The notes below the pieces were generated by a model. It saw nothing but the letters and a program-made list of their open reading frames with translations. It had not been told where the DNA came from and made no database searches. A stretch of DNA of 58,001 nucleotides from Clostridiales bacterium (GTDB lineage: Bacteria > Bacillota > Clostridia > Peptostreptococcales > Anaerovoracaceae), in assembly GCA_022766365.1 (NCBI GenBank), contig JALENW010000006.1, forward strand, positions 1 to 58,001, given 5' to 3'. Positions within the stretch are counted from its first letter, which is position 1. Each line of letters opens with the position of its first letter. Below, piece by piece: positions 26,850 through 35,258 of the stretch. The position numbers and the translations under genes were made by a program.

Positions 26850-28793
26850 TTATCTAATGTTCTTCTTACGACTTGTCATTGCCACAAGTACTGTTCCAGC
26901 CAGTAGTACAATTCCATAGCCTGCTAAATCTGCACTATCTCCTGTATTAGGTGTATTATTAGCCTTCACTGTCTTGGTTTCAACTGTTTTAGCCGGGGTT
27001 TTACCAGGTTTCACTTTATCCTTAGGAGTTCCAGGTGTACCTGGCTCTGCTGGTGTTACTGGTGTTGCAGGTGTTACTTCTTCTTTCTCCCACAGTGCTA
27101 CAAGAGTCAAATCACTCTTACCTACTGTATCCTTATCGAAGTTCCAGCTATAGCTTCCTGAGAACCAACCTAGGAACTTGTATCCATCTTTCTTAGGATC
27201 TGCAGGTTTTACTGCCTTCTTACCTACTTCAACTTCCTGTGCCTTTGGTGTAGGCTCTCCGCCGTTTGCATCAAAGCTTACCTTAACTTTGGCTACAGGT
27301 TCAGGTGTTGGAGGTGCTACCTCTTCTTTCTCCCACTGTGCTACAAGAGTCAAATCACTCTTACCTACTGTATCCTTATCGAAGTTCCAGCTATAGCTTC
27401 CTGAGAACCAACCTAGGAAATTATATCCGTCTTTCTTCGGATCTGCAGGTTTTACTGCCTTCTTACCTGCTTCAACTTCCTGTGCCTTTGGTGTAGGCTC
27501 TCCGCCGTTTGCGTCAAAGCTTACCTTAACTTTAGCTACAGGTTCTTTCTCCCACAGTGCAACAAGAGTTAAATCGCTCTCTCCTACCGTATCCTTGTCA
27601 AAGTTCCAGCTATAGCTTCCTGAGAACCAGCCTAGGAACTTGTATCCGTCTTTCTTCGGATCTGCAGGTTTTACAGCCTTCTTACCTACTTCAACTTCCT
27701 GTGCCTCCGGTGTAGGCTCTCCGCCGTTTGCATCAAAGCTTACCTTAACTTTAGCTACAGGTTCAGGTGTTGGAGGTGCTACCTCTTCTTTCTCCCACTG
27801 TGCTACAAGAGTTAAATCGCTCTTACCTACTGTATCCTTATCGAAGTTCCAGCCATAGCTTCCTGAGAACCAACCTAGGAACTTGTATCCATCTTTCTTA
27901 GGATCTGCAGGTTTTACAGCCTTCTTACCTACTTCAACTTCCTGTGCCTTTGGTGCAGGCTCTCCGCCGTTTGCATCAAAGTTTACCTTAACTGTAGGTT
28001 CAGAAGCAACTCCTTCCTTCAATATCTTCTCCAAGTTTGCCTTTGCATTGTCTAAGGTATCTTGAGCATTTTCAAATGCTTCCTTAGCATCAGATCTTTC
28101 TTTGACCAATTTATCTAATGCACTTGTCTTCTCCTTGACAACACCTGCTGCCTTATTCATTTCTTCTACAGCCTTATCCTTTGCGGCAGCCGCTTCCTTA
28201 TCAGCTTCTTTCTTTGCCTTTTCATATGCTGCCTTTGCATCACCGAGATAGTTATCAGCCTTAATTGTGTTAAGTGCCTTCTGAGCCTCTGTTAACTCTG
28301 TTTCCCACTCATCATTCTTTGCCCAAGCAGCATCCGCTTCTGCCTTCTTGCTCATATCGCCACTGTTATACGCCTCTACTGCTGCCTGTCCAGCCGCAAT
28401 ATCAGCCTTTACCTTTGCAAGTCGAGCCTCAGCATCGTTTAAAATTTTAAGCTGTTTCTCATATTCTGCTTTTTTAGCCTCTAAGTCCGGATTCTTCTTT
28501 CCGGTCCCAGACTGAGCCAAAGCTGCTGCTTCTTCCTTAGCAGCATAATCCTGCTCTGCATCAACTTTCTCTTTTTCTGCTTTCTCTACATCTTTCTTTA
28601 GCTTATCCCACTTAGACAGTGTATCTTCATAGTTTTTTTCAGCATCACTCACTGCTTTTTCTGCCTTAGCGAGGTCTTCTTTTGTATTCTGCGCAAAAGA
28701 ATTTGTTGTCAAGCTCATAGCAAAAACTACGACAACCGCTAACATTATTACAGCTAATTTAAATAAGCTGCTTTTTTTAACATAATTGGCCAT
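26850..28793 (-). CDS. cell-wall-anchored surface protein with four InlB B-repeats
   Basis: A secreted, sortase-anchored protein of 647 aa. Residues 1-35 are a signal peptide (LAVIMLAVVVVFAMSL, then SFAQ). Residues 36-265 are a charged, Ala/Lys/Glu-rich coiled coil. Residues about 270-590 hold four InlB/Listeria-Bacteroides B repeats of about 68 aa (FDANGGEP...GYKFLGWFSGS...W). A Pro/Thr/Lys-rich wall-spanning linker follows, then the sorting signal TPNTGD (an LPXTG variant), a hydrophobic helix and a basic tail SRKKNIR. The start has AAGGAGG 6 bases upstream. InlB repeats occur in adhesins of several Gram-positives; the ligand here is unknown. Its promoter has a poly-G tract (see 28837-28869). 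Confidence 0.93.
   Translation of the reverse strand: MANYVKKSSLFKLAVIMLAVVVVFAMSLTTNSFAQNTKEDLAKAEKAVSDAEKNYEDTLSKWDKLKKDVEKAEKEKVDAEQDYAAKEEAAALAQSGTGKKNPDLEAKKAEYEKQLKILNDAEARLAKVKADIAAGQAAVEAYNSGDMSKKAEADAAWAKNDEWETELTEAQKALNTIKADNYLGDAKAAYEKAKKEADKEAAAAKDKAVEEMNKAAGVVKEKTSALDKLVKERSDAKEAFENAQDTLDNAKANLEKILKEGVASEPTVKVNFDANGGEPAPKAQEVEVGKKAVKPADPKKDGYKFLGWFSGSYGWNFDKDTVGKSDLTLVAQWEKEEVAPPTPEPVAKVKVSFDANGGEPTPEAQEVEVGKKAVKPADPKKDGYKFLGWFSGSYSWNFDKDTVGESDLTLVALWEKEPVAKVKVSFDANGGEPTPKAQEVEAGKKAVKPADPKKDGYNFLGWFSGSYSWNFDKDTVGKSDLTLVAQWEKEEVAPPTPEPVAKVKVSFDANGGEPTPKAQEVEVGKKAVKPADPKKDGYKFLGWFSGSYSWNFDKDTVGKSDLTLVALWEKEEVTPATPVTPAEPGTPGTPKDKVKPGKTPAKTVETKTVKANNTPNTGDSADLAGYGIVLLAGTVLVAMTSRKKNIR
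27084..27997 (-). repeat. four tandem InlB B-repeat units, arranged as a duplicated pair
   Basis: Four nearly identical units of about 205 bases: roughly 27790-27997 (repeat 1), 27548-27752 (2), 27327-27531 (3) and 27084-27291 (4). Repeats 1-2 and 3-4 are each joined by the linker EEVAPPTPEPVA, while 2 and 3 are joined by a short EPVA. The pattern therefore looks like duplication of a two-repeat block of about 450 bases. Such repeats can expand or shrink by recombination. Confidence 0.88.
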
Positions 28794-28836
28794 ATAATTC
28801 CTCCTTAAATTTAATATTGGTCAAAATATTTGTTAC

Positions 28837-28869
28837 ATTATAATACCACCCCCCCCCATAAAATGTCAA
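28837..28869 (-). promoter_or_regulatory. promoter with a G9 tract in its spacer
   Basis: Reading the minus strand, a perfect -35 box TTGACA (28864-28869) is followed by a spacer that contains nine consecutive G (28849-28857), then TGG and the -10 box TATTAT (28840-28845), an extended -10. The spacer is 18 bases. An overlapping TATAAT (28837-28842) would give 21. A start site near 28833 leaves a 40-base leader with AAGGAGG before the ATG at 28793. Gain or loss of G by slippage would change the spacer and so promoter strength. Confidence 0.75.
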
Positions 28870-29751
28870 TAAGGCAACGAAAAGAAATTTCTAATTTTAG
28901 GTAACTTTATTAAAAAAATATTGATAAAGTATTTTCATTATTTTTTATGGCTCAGATTATATGATTGAACTTAATTTTACAACTTATTACATAATAGAGA
29001 TGCTTAATAATTCGTTTTTAATTCATGCGTTAACATCATCCTTATTTACGAGTATACACATATATTTTTTCGTAGCGCAATATTAAAGAATTCGGCATTT
29101 CTTTTGGTAAGAAAGGTATTCATTGAAATTAATATAAAAAGATGAGGAATTTGGTGAGTACTTCAGAATCATAATATCAAGTTTAAAGAAATGGCTATTT
29201 ATTTAAGATCTGTTTATCTACTGAAATCAAAAATTACACCACACACTTTGCAACACATTTAACGGACCCTGTGATATAACAGAGTAATCTGTGCTAATCT
29301 TTGCCGGTACTTTTACCGCTCTGAAATAATGAGTTTCTTAATAAAAATTGGGACGCCCATGGCCCGGAGATGAGATGATGAATTTTAAGTTACACAAGGG
29401 GTGAATTAACATTTCATCTATATTAACTTTATTATAGACTGTCAGAGAATTTCAAAAATAACATGGGAAAATTCAAAATATTTCGTTTTAAAGTCTCTCA
29501 AATGATGGGAAAACACCTACACGCCACAAAAGCAGTGCAGTCTCTGACATACTAAAATGTTACCTTCATTTATTATTGTTATGCTTTCTTAGCCATCAAA
29601 AGTAAGCACATACAAAAGCTTGTATGTGCATAATAATTATATTTTATAATTAATTTCGTACAATTAATATTGGGATATTTCAATCGTCCAGGAAGTCAGC
29701 ATTAGTCATGTTAGAACAAATATTTCAATTATTGCATGCTTCAGCTGTCTC
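28870..29751. other. AT-rich intergenic region, no gene recognised
   Basis: About 880 bases without an open frame that has a credible start. Two structures stand out: a perfect 10-base hairpin (GCACATACAA 29606-29615, TTGTATGTGC 29620-29629) that could end the DUF1836 transcript, and a distant inverted repeat GTCAGAGA (29441-29448) with TCTCTGAC (29541-29548). A small untranslated RNA is possible but there is no firm sign of one. Confidence 0.5.
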
Positions 29752-30336
29752 CTATTCCTTCTCCTCTGCAAGAAAAACTCTGTTCACATAATATTTATTT
29801 GCAAAAGCCGAAGCTGCAGCACTGCATATTCCCTTAGGATCACCAAGGGTTTTGATGGGATTCCACACACTCTGTTTCAATGCGCTTCGAGTGCTCTCTT
29901 CAATAAGTTTACAGAAATGGTCGTAGGATTTTTGCGGCTCATTGACATCTACCGCAAGTTCGATTAGCAGAGAAATCTCTCTGATTGTAAATATATCCTT
30001 GAGGGTGGCAATCACAATGAGAGAGGCCAATGCTATCTTGTCATATCTCTTCTTGACAGGGGGAGTTACATATCCTTGCTTTACATAATTATTAACCATA
30101 GTTTGGGTCAATATCTTACCTGACTTATCTGCAGTAAGGTAATTTTCAAGACTGGAATTTACAAGTTCCAGAACCTGTTCAAGATATAGACTTATGTCGG
30201 GAAGCTGCGTCCATCTTGGCAAAGACACCACATAGTCTTCTATATTTACAGGCTCTTTACGATCAGTTTTCCTCATTTCCAAATTATCATGCTTCTCACC
30301 TGTTGGCTTATTAATCGCTGAAATTTCTTTAGACAT
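29752..30336 (-). CDS. DUF1836 domain protein, probable regulator
   Basis: Function not established. The body (residues about 30-140) matches the DUF1836 pattern: LPRWTQLPDISLYLEQVLEL, then LTQTMVNNYVKQGYVTPP, which looks like a MerR-like helix-turn-helix, and further helices to about residue 175. The ATG at 30336 is chosen because AAGGTGG lies 8 bases before it; GTG codons further upstream are open but unlikely. It is divergent from the acyl-CoA synthetase gene, so it may control that gene or itself; this is inference from position only. Confidence 0.8.
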   Translation of the reverse strand: MSKEISAINKPTGEKHDNLEMRKTDRKEPVNIEDYVVSLPRWTQLPDISLYLEQVLELVNSSLENYLTADKSGKILTQTMVNNYVKQGYVTPPVKKRYDKIALASLIVIATLKDIFTIREISLLIELAVDVNEPQKSYDHFCKLIEESTRSALKQSVWNPIKTLGDPKGICSAAASAFANKYYVNRVFLAEEKE

Positions 30337-30525
30337 ACTTTTCACCACCTTGATATGCTTTAATGCTCTTGAAGATTCTCTTTCTGCTATTTTGTTGACG
30401 TGTTATACATCTGTTAAGTATTAACTTTTTGTTCTTTTTGTCTTAATATCACTCAATCATATCGATATGTACTTCCGCCTTACAATTTATATAATTATAA
30501 CGGCAAAAGTATTTTTCGTCAACGC

Positions 30526-30578
30526 TTGACAGCGTTTTAATAATCATGTAACATAGTTATCATAACTAGGTAGATAAC
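30526..30578 (+). promoter_or_regulatory. promoter and overlapping dyad before the acyl-CoA synthetase gene
   Basis: TTGACA at 30526-30531 is followed after 17 bases by TAACAT at 30549-30554. Immediately downstream, at the expected start site, lies an imperfect dyad from GTTATC (30556-30561) to GATAAC (30573-30578), placed where a repressor would block transcription. The regulator is unknown; the divergent DUF1836 protein is one candidate. The rest of the 30337-30525 gap is AT-rich and featureless. Confidence 0.5.
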
Positions 30579-30665
30579 GTTTCAGATATTCGGGAAATGC
30601 CGAGAAACGCATTGGTTCAGAATAATTATTTTCAAAAATTCGAGAACAATATTCGGAGGAAGAAC

Positions 30666-32423
30666 ATGACACAGACTATCAAAATCAGCAGGAAACTGGA
30701 AAGGGTTAACCCATATCCATATTTGGATAATTTCAGGGATTTCCTGGACTATTATTGCAGCCTCTACAACGAAGATATTGCGTTTATCATCAAAGAAAAG
30801 CGCGAGACGAAAACGAGTTCAGCCCAATACAGATACATTAGTTTCAATATGTTTAGGGAGGAAATCCATGCCTTCTCTGCATATCTTACTGACACGGGAT
30901 ATCAAGATCAACCTATAGCGATAATCGGAAAAAATTCCTACGAGTGGTTCACAGCCTATATGTCAGTCTTGATCAACGGAAACATAGCAGTCCCATTGGA
31001 TAAGGATTCTCCTGCCGTTGAGACGATAAGCTATCTTGAAAGAAGTGGTGCAAAGACTCTGATCTATGATCCCGGGAAAGAATCTCTGATAAAAGAAGTT
31101 AAAGAATACTTCGGCGATAAAATCAGCTTTATATCCATGGCAGAAATGCCACAGTTCATAGAAAAGGGATTCGGCCTTATTAACACCGGCTATGTTAAAC
31201 ACATAGAGAAGGAGATAGACCCTAGAGCACTTGCCGTTATTTTGTTCACTTCCGGAACGACATCTGCATCCAAAGCCGTTATGCTCTGTCAGGATAATAT
31301 TCTCACAGTTTCCTACGATTGCGTAACTACTGAGGATATAAGACGCGGCGATGTAAATATGGCTTTTCTCCCTTATCATCACACATTTGGTTCAGGAGGA
31401 CAGGTGGTTATGTTAAACGCAGGCGTTACCACAACTTTCTGTGACGGTCTGAAATATGTCCAAAGGAATCTCGTGGAGTATGGTGTTTCTCTTTTTGTCT
31501 GTGTACCTATCCTCATGGAAGCAATCTACAAAAAGATTATTGCAGGAGTCAAAAAGCAAGGTAAGGAGCGACAATTTGCTGCTGCTCTGGCTGTTTCCAG
31601 AGGTCTTTACAAAATAGGAATCGATGTGCGAAGGAAGGTCTTTAAAGATATTTTGGACCAACTCGGCGGAAAGCTCAGATTTGCCATTTCCGGTGCTTCT
31701 GCTCTGGATCCGGAAGTTTGGCGTAATTTAAACGATTTTGGAATTGATTTGGTGCAGGGATACGGGTTGACGGAAGCTGCTCCGGTTATCTGTGCTGAAT
31801 CGACAAAACACAAACGCTCCGGCTCATGCGGTTTTTCCATGGCCTCAGTTGATACTGCCCTGTACAATATGAATTCAGAGGGTGTAGGAGAGCTGATTGC
31901 CAGAGGTCCGAACGTCATGATGGGTTATATGGATAATGAGGAAGCTACCAACGAAGCGATCAGAGACGGCTGGCTACATACAGGTGATCTTGCAAGAATA
32001 GACAAGAACGGCTTCATATACATTCTTGGGAGAAAGAAAAACGTCATCGTCTTGAAGAACGGCAAAAACGTTTATCCTGAGGAACTTGAAACCCTGATAA
32101 CCAATCTTCCTTATGTTGAAGAAGTCATGGTCTTCGGGCAGGCCAGAGAAGAGGGTTCGGGAAGTACAGGTTCAAGAAATGTCAGCAAGGCTTCCTCAAA
32201 TGACCTCGTAGTCACCGCAAAAATCGTATATAACAAAGATATGATGAAGGAGCGCTACACCGCTGAGACTTTTGAGGATATTGAAAAGGTCATCAAGTCG
32301 GCAGTTGATAAGATTAACGATGATCTTCCAAGCTATAAATGTATTCGAAGACTTATTCTCACAGATCAACCTATGGAAAAGACTACCACAGGAAAAATCA
32401 AGAGATATAAGAATAAGGATTAA
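30666..32423 (+). CDS. AMP-forming acyl-CoA synthetase / long-chain fatty acid-CoA ligase family
   Basis: ANL-superfamily adenylating enzyme that activates a carboxylic acid, probably a fatty acid, as acyl-AMP and then acyl-CoA. The ATP loop is FTSGTTSASKAV, followed by GYGLTEAAPV, TGDLARIDKNGFIYILGRKK and the C-terminal catalytic Lys region TTGKIKRYK. The start is the ATG at 30666 with GGAGG 6 bases before it; an open frame from 30597 lacks a ribosome binding site. 585 aa. It stands alone between divergent DUF1836 and its own terminator. The exact acid cannot be read from sequence. Confidence 0.9.
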   Translation: MTQTIKISRKLERVNPYPYLDNFRDFLDYYCSLYNEDIAFIIKEKRETKTSSAQYRYISFNMFREEIHAFSAYLTDTGYQDQPIAIIGKNSYEWFTAYMSVLINGNIAVPLDKDSPAVETISYLERSGAKTLIYDPGKESLIKEVKEYFGDKISFISMAEMPQFIEKGFGLINTGYVKHIEKEIDPRALAVILFTSGTTSASKAVMLCQDNILTVSYDCVTTEDIRRGDVNMAFLPYHHTFGSGGQVVMLNAGVTTTFCDGLKYVQRNLVEYGVSLFVCVPILMEAIYKKIIAGVKKQGKERQFAAALAVSRGLYKIGIDVRRKVFKDILDQLGGKLRFAISGASALDPEVWRNLNDFGIDLVQGYGLTEAAPVICAESTKHKRSGSCGFSMASVDTALYNMNSEGVGELIARGPNVMMGYMDNEEATNEAIRDGWLHTGDLARIDKNGFIYILGRKKNVIVLKNGKNVYPEELETLITNLPYVEEVMVFGQAREEGSGSTGSRNVSKASSNDLVVTAKIVYNKDMMKERYTAETFEDIEKVIKSAVDKINDDLPSYKCIRRLILTDQPMEKTTTGKIKRYKNKD

Positions 32424-32525
32424 AGCAGAAAGTGCAGGAAACTTCCGATTTACATTCAGATTACATTCAGAAACTTTTTTAGCATTGTCGTAAATACTGA
32501 AAAGCGATAATCCGATTATATAAAT

Positions 32526-32578
32526 ATACGCCTCAAGGTAAACCTTACATGAAGGTGACCCCGGGCGTATTTTAATTT
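32526..32578 (+). terminator. probable terminator after the acyl-CoA synthetase gene
   Basis: ATACGCC (32526-32532) pairs with GGCGTAT (32564-32570), enclosing a second small hairpin AAGGT/ACCTT. A T-rich run (TTTTAATTTT) follows. The branched form is a little unusual for a terminator, but position and tail fit. Confidence 0.6.
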
Positions 32579-32606
32579 TCAAAATTTGAAATTCATGAGT
32601 ATACAT

Positions 32607-32654
32607 TTTCTACATGTTGTGTTAAAATATCTAAGTGGCAACGAAATGTTGTGT
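32607..32654 (+). promoter_or_regulatory. two NrdR boxes upstream of the ribonucleotide reductase operon
   Basis: Two 16-base sites, TTTCTACATGTTGTGT (32607-32622) and CAACGAAATGTTGTGT (32639-32654), fit the NrdR consensus acaCwAtATaTwGtgt at most conserved positions. They are separated by 16 bases, so their centres are 32 bases apart, about three helical turns, the spacing seen in known NrdR targets. NrdR is the ATP-cone repressor of ribonucleotide reductase genes; its own gene is not in the window. Confidence 0.75.
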
Positions 32655-32692
32655 AATTATGCTTATATAAGCTAAATAACGGAGTTGAATCG

Positions 32693-35206
32693 ATGAAAAC
32701 AATTATAAAGAGAAACTTGACAGAAGTACCTTATGACGCAGGCAAAATCAGAATTGCAATATGTAAGTCTTTTTTGTCCGTAGGTGAAAAATGCGATGAC
32801 GAAAAATTAGACAGTTTGATTGAACAGTTGGAACTCAAATTTGAAGGGCTAGATATGGCAGGAGTTGAGGAAATTCAAGATGCTGTTGAAGAAGTCCTCA
32901 TGAAAAACGACTACTATAATGTGGCAAGAAGCTATATTTTATATAGAGAAAAGCGAACATCTCTCAGACGCATCAGAACAAAACTCATTGAAGATGTGGG
33001 AGATGAGGACATTGAAAGTGTTTTGCAAAAGATACAGGAAGATTTTCACGCATATGATCTGACCAGGCTGGGAGCTAAATATATTTCCATGTACAAGGAG
33101 GATTTGAATCCGGATGACAGACTAAAGCTTCTAACTAAATCAGCGGAAGAATTAACCTCTCAGGAAGAACCCGACTGGGAAAAAATCGCGGGGAGAATTC
33201 TAAACTATGTTTTCCATAGAGAGCTTAAACAGACAGAAGACAGTCTTGGTATCAGCGGTTTCTACGACAAAATAAAGTATCTTACTCAAGAGGGTCTATA
33301 TGGTGAATATATTCTTGAGCACTATGATAAGGACGAAATAGATCAAATAGAAACCAAGATAGATAACAGCCGAAACAACTTATTCACATATTCCGGACTG
33401 GATCTTCTTATACAGAGGTATCTCATTCGTAACCACAGCCATGTAACCCTGGAGTCACCACAGGAATTGTTCATGGGAGTTGCAATGCACCTTGCCATGA
33501 ACGAAAAAGAAAACAGACTTTTTTGGGTTGAAAAATTCTATGAAATTTTAAGTGTGCACAAAGTTACAATGGCAACGCCTACGTTATCAAACGCAAGAAA
33601 GCCCTATCATCAACTTTCCAGCTGCTTCATAGATACCGTACCTGACTCACTTGAGGGAATATATCACAGTATTTCTCAGTTTGCCGAAGTTTCAAAGCTT
33701 GGCGGAGGCATGGGAATGTACTTCGGTAAAGTTAGATCCAGAGGTGGGAAAATAAGAGGCTTTGAGGGGGTAAGCGGCGGAGTAATAAGGTGGATTCGTC
33801 TTGTCAATGACACCGCCGTCGCCGTAGACCAACTTGGCATGAGACAGGGTGCAGTTGCTGTATACCTTGACGTCTGGCACAAAGATCTCCCTGAGTTCCT
33901 TCAACTTAGAACTAACAACGGAGATGACAGAATGAAAGCCCATGACGTATTTCCTGCGGTTTGCTATCCTGACCTTTTCTGGAAAATGGCAAAGGAAAAT
34001 TTGGATCAGGATTGGTATCTGATGGATCCCCATGATATCCTGACTACCAAGGGATATTCTCTTGAGGACTCATATGGGGAAGAATGGGAAGAAAAATACT
34101 GGGATTGCGTTAACGATTCCAGAATCTCAAAGCGCATAATAAACATGAAAGACATAGTCCGACTTATTCTGAAATCAGCAGTAGAAACCGGAACTCCGTT
34201 TGCGTTTTACAGAGATACAGTTAACAGGGCTAATCCAAACAAGCATCAGGGTATCATATACTGTTCAAACCTGTGCACTGAGATAGCCCAAAATATGAGC
34301 GAAACAGAATTTATCAGCAAAACGGTCAGCACAGAAGACGGCGATAAAGTCGTGGTACAGAGGACAAAACCCGGTGACTTTGTTGTATGTAATCTGGCAT
34401 CTCTTTGCCTCGGACACATTGACGTAAATAACAGAAGTGAAATTGAGGACATTACGGCAACAACCATCAGGGCACTTGACAACGTCATAGATCTGAATCT
34501 TTATCCTGTTCCATATGCTGAAATAACAAGCCGCAAAAACAGGGCTGTAGGACTGGGTGTCTCCGGCTATCATCATATGCTGGCTAAGAACAAAATTTCC
34601 TGGGAGTCACAAGATCATGTTTCATTTGCGGATAGGGTGTTTGAAGACATCGCATATGCTGCAATTAAAGCAAGCAACGTCCTGGCTAAAGAAAGAGGCA
34701 CTTACAGTTACTACGAAGGCAGCGAATGGGCAACCGGTGAGTATTTTGAACGCAGAAACTACACAAGTGACAGATGGATTGCTCTTAAAGACAGCGTCAA
34801 GGAAAGCGGCATGAGAAACGCTTGGCTTATGGCCACGGCTCCAACCAGTTCCACTTCAATTCTCATCGGCACAAGTGCAGGTCTTGACCCTGTGATGAGT
34901 AAATTCTACCTTGAGGAGAAGAAAGGTATTATCATGCCTAGAGTAGCCCCTGACCTTTCACCTGAAACTTTCTGGTATTACAAACCGGCCCACTACATAG
35001 ATCAGACCTGGTCTATCAAAGCTGCAGGTGCCAGACAAAGACATATTGATCAGGCTCAGAGCATGAATTTCTGGATAAACAACGAATATAAAATGAGTCA
35101 GCTTTTGAATCTATATATCTTAGCATGGGAGGAAGGAGTCAAGACAATTTATTATGTCAGATCCAAATCCCTTGAAGCTGAAGAGTGCGACAGCTGCTCA
35201 GCTTAA
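32693..35206 (+). CDS. nrdA: class I ribonucleotide reductase, large (alpha) subunit
   Basis: Reduces ribonucleoside diphosphates to deoxy forms. The 837 aa chain starts with an ATP-cone (residues 1-90), giving allosteric activity control. The barrel has the active-site cysteines in LSSCFIDT and VVCNLASL, the thiyl-radical Cys with its Asn and Glu in CSNLCTEI, and the C-terminal redox pair CDSC. ATP-cone and length favour a NrdA-type (class Ia) over NrdE naming. It forms an operon with the beta subunit 52 bases downstream and lies behind two NrdR boxes. Confidence 0.94.
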   Translation: MKTIIKRNLTEVPYDAGKIRIAICKSFLSVGEKCDDEKLDSLIEQLELKFEGLDMAGVEEIQDAVEEVLMKNDYYNVARSYILYREKRTSLRRIRTKLIEDVGDEDIESVLQKIQEDFHAYDLTRLGAKYISMYKEDLNPDDRLKLLTKSAEELTSQEEPDWEKIAGRILNYVFHRELKQTEDSLGISGFYDKIKYLTQEGLYGEYILEHYDKDEIDQIETKIDNSRNNLFTYSGLDLLIQRYLIRNHSHVTLESPQELFMGVAMHLAMNEKENRLFWVEKFYEILSVHKVTMATPTLSNARKPYHQLSSCFIDTVPDSLEGIYHSISQFAEVSKLGGGMGMYFGKVRSRGGKIRGFEGVSGGVIRWIRLVNDTAVAVDQLGMRQGAVAVYLDVWHKDLPEFLQLRTNNGDDRMKAHDVFPAVCYPDLFWKMAKENLDQDWYLMDPHDILTTKGYSLEDSYGEEWEEKYWDCVNDSRISKRIINMKDIVRLILKSAVETGTPFAFYRDTVNRANPNKHQGIIYCSNLCTEIAQNMSETEFISKTVSTEDGDKVVVQRTKPGDFVVCNLASLCLGHIDVNNRSEIEDITATTIRALDNVIDLNLYPVPYAEITSRKNRAVGLGVSGYHHMLAKNKISWESQDHVSFADRVFEDIAYAAIKASNVLAKERGTYSYYEGSEWATGEYFERRNYTSDRWIALKDSVKESGMRNAWLMATAPTSSTSILIGTSAGLDPVMSKFYLEEKKGIIMPRVAPDLSPETFWYYKPAHYIDQTWSIKAAGARQRHIDQAQSMNFWINNEYKMSQLLNLYILAWEEGVKTIYYVRSKSLEAEECDSCSA

Positions 35207-35258
35207 GAAAGGTTTCCGGCATATAAAATAAGGCGAACACAAGAAAGGAAAAGCGAAA

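Noticed and set aside
27084-27997. Regular direct repeats considered as a CRISPR array
   Set aside because: The units are about 205 bases, in frame and encode InlB-type domains.
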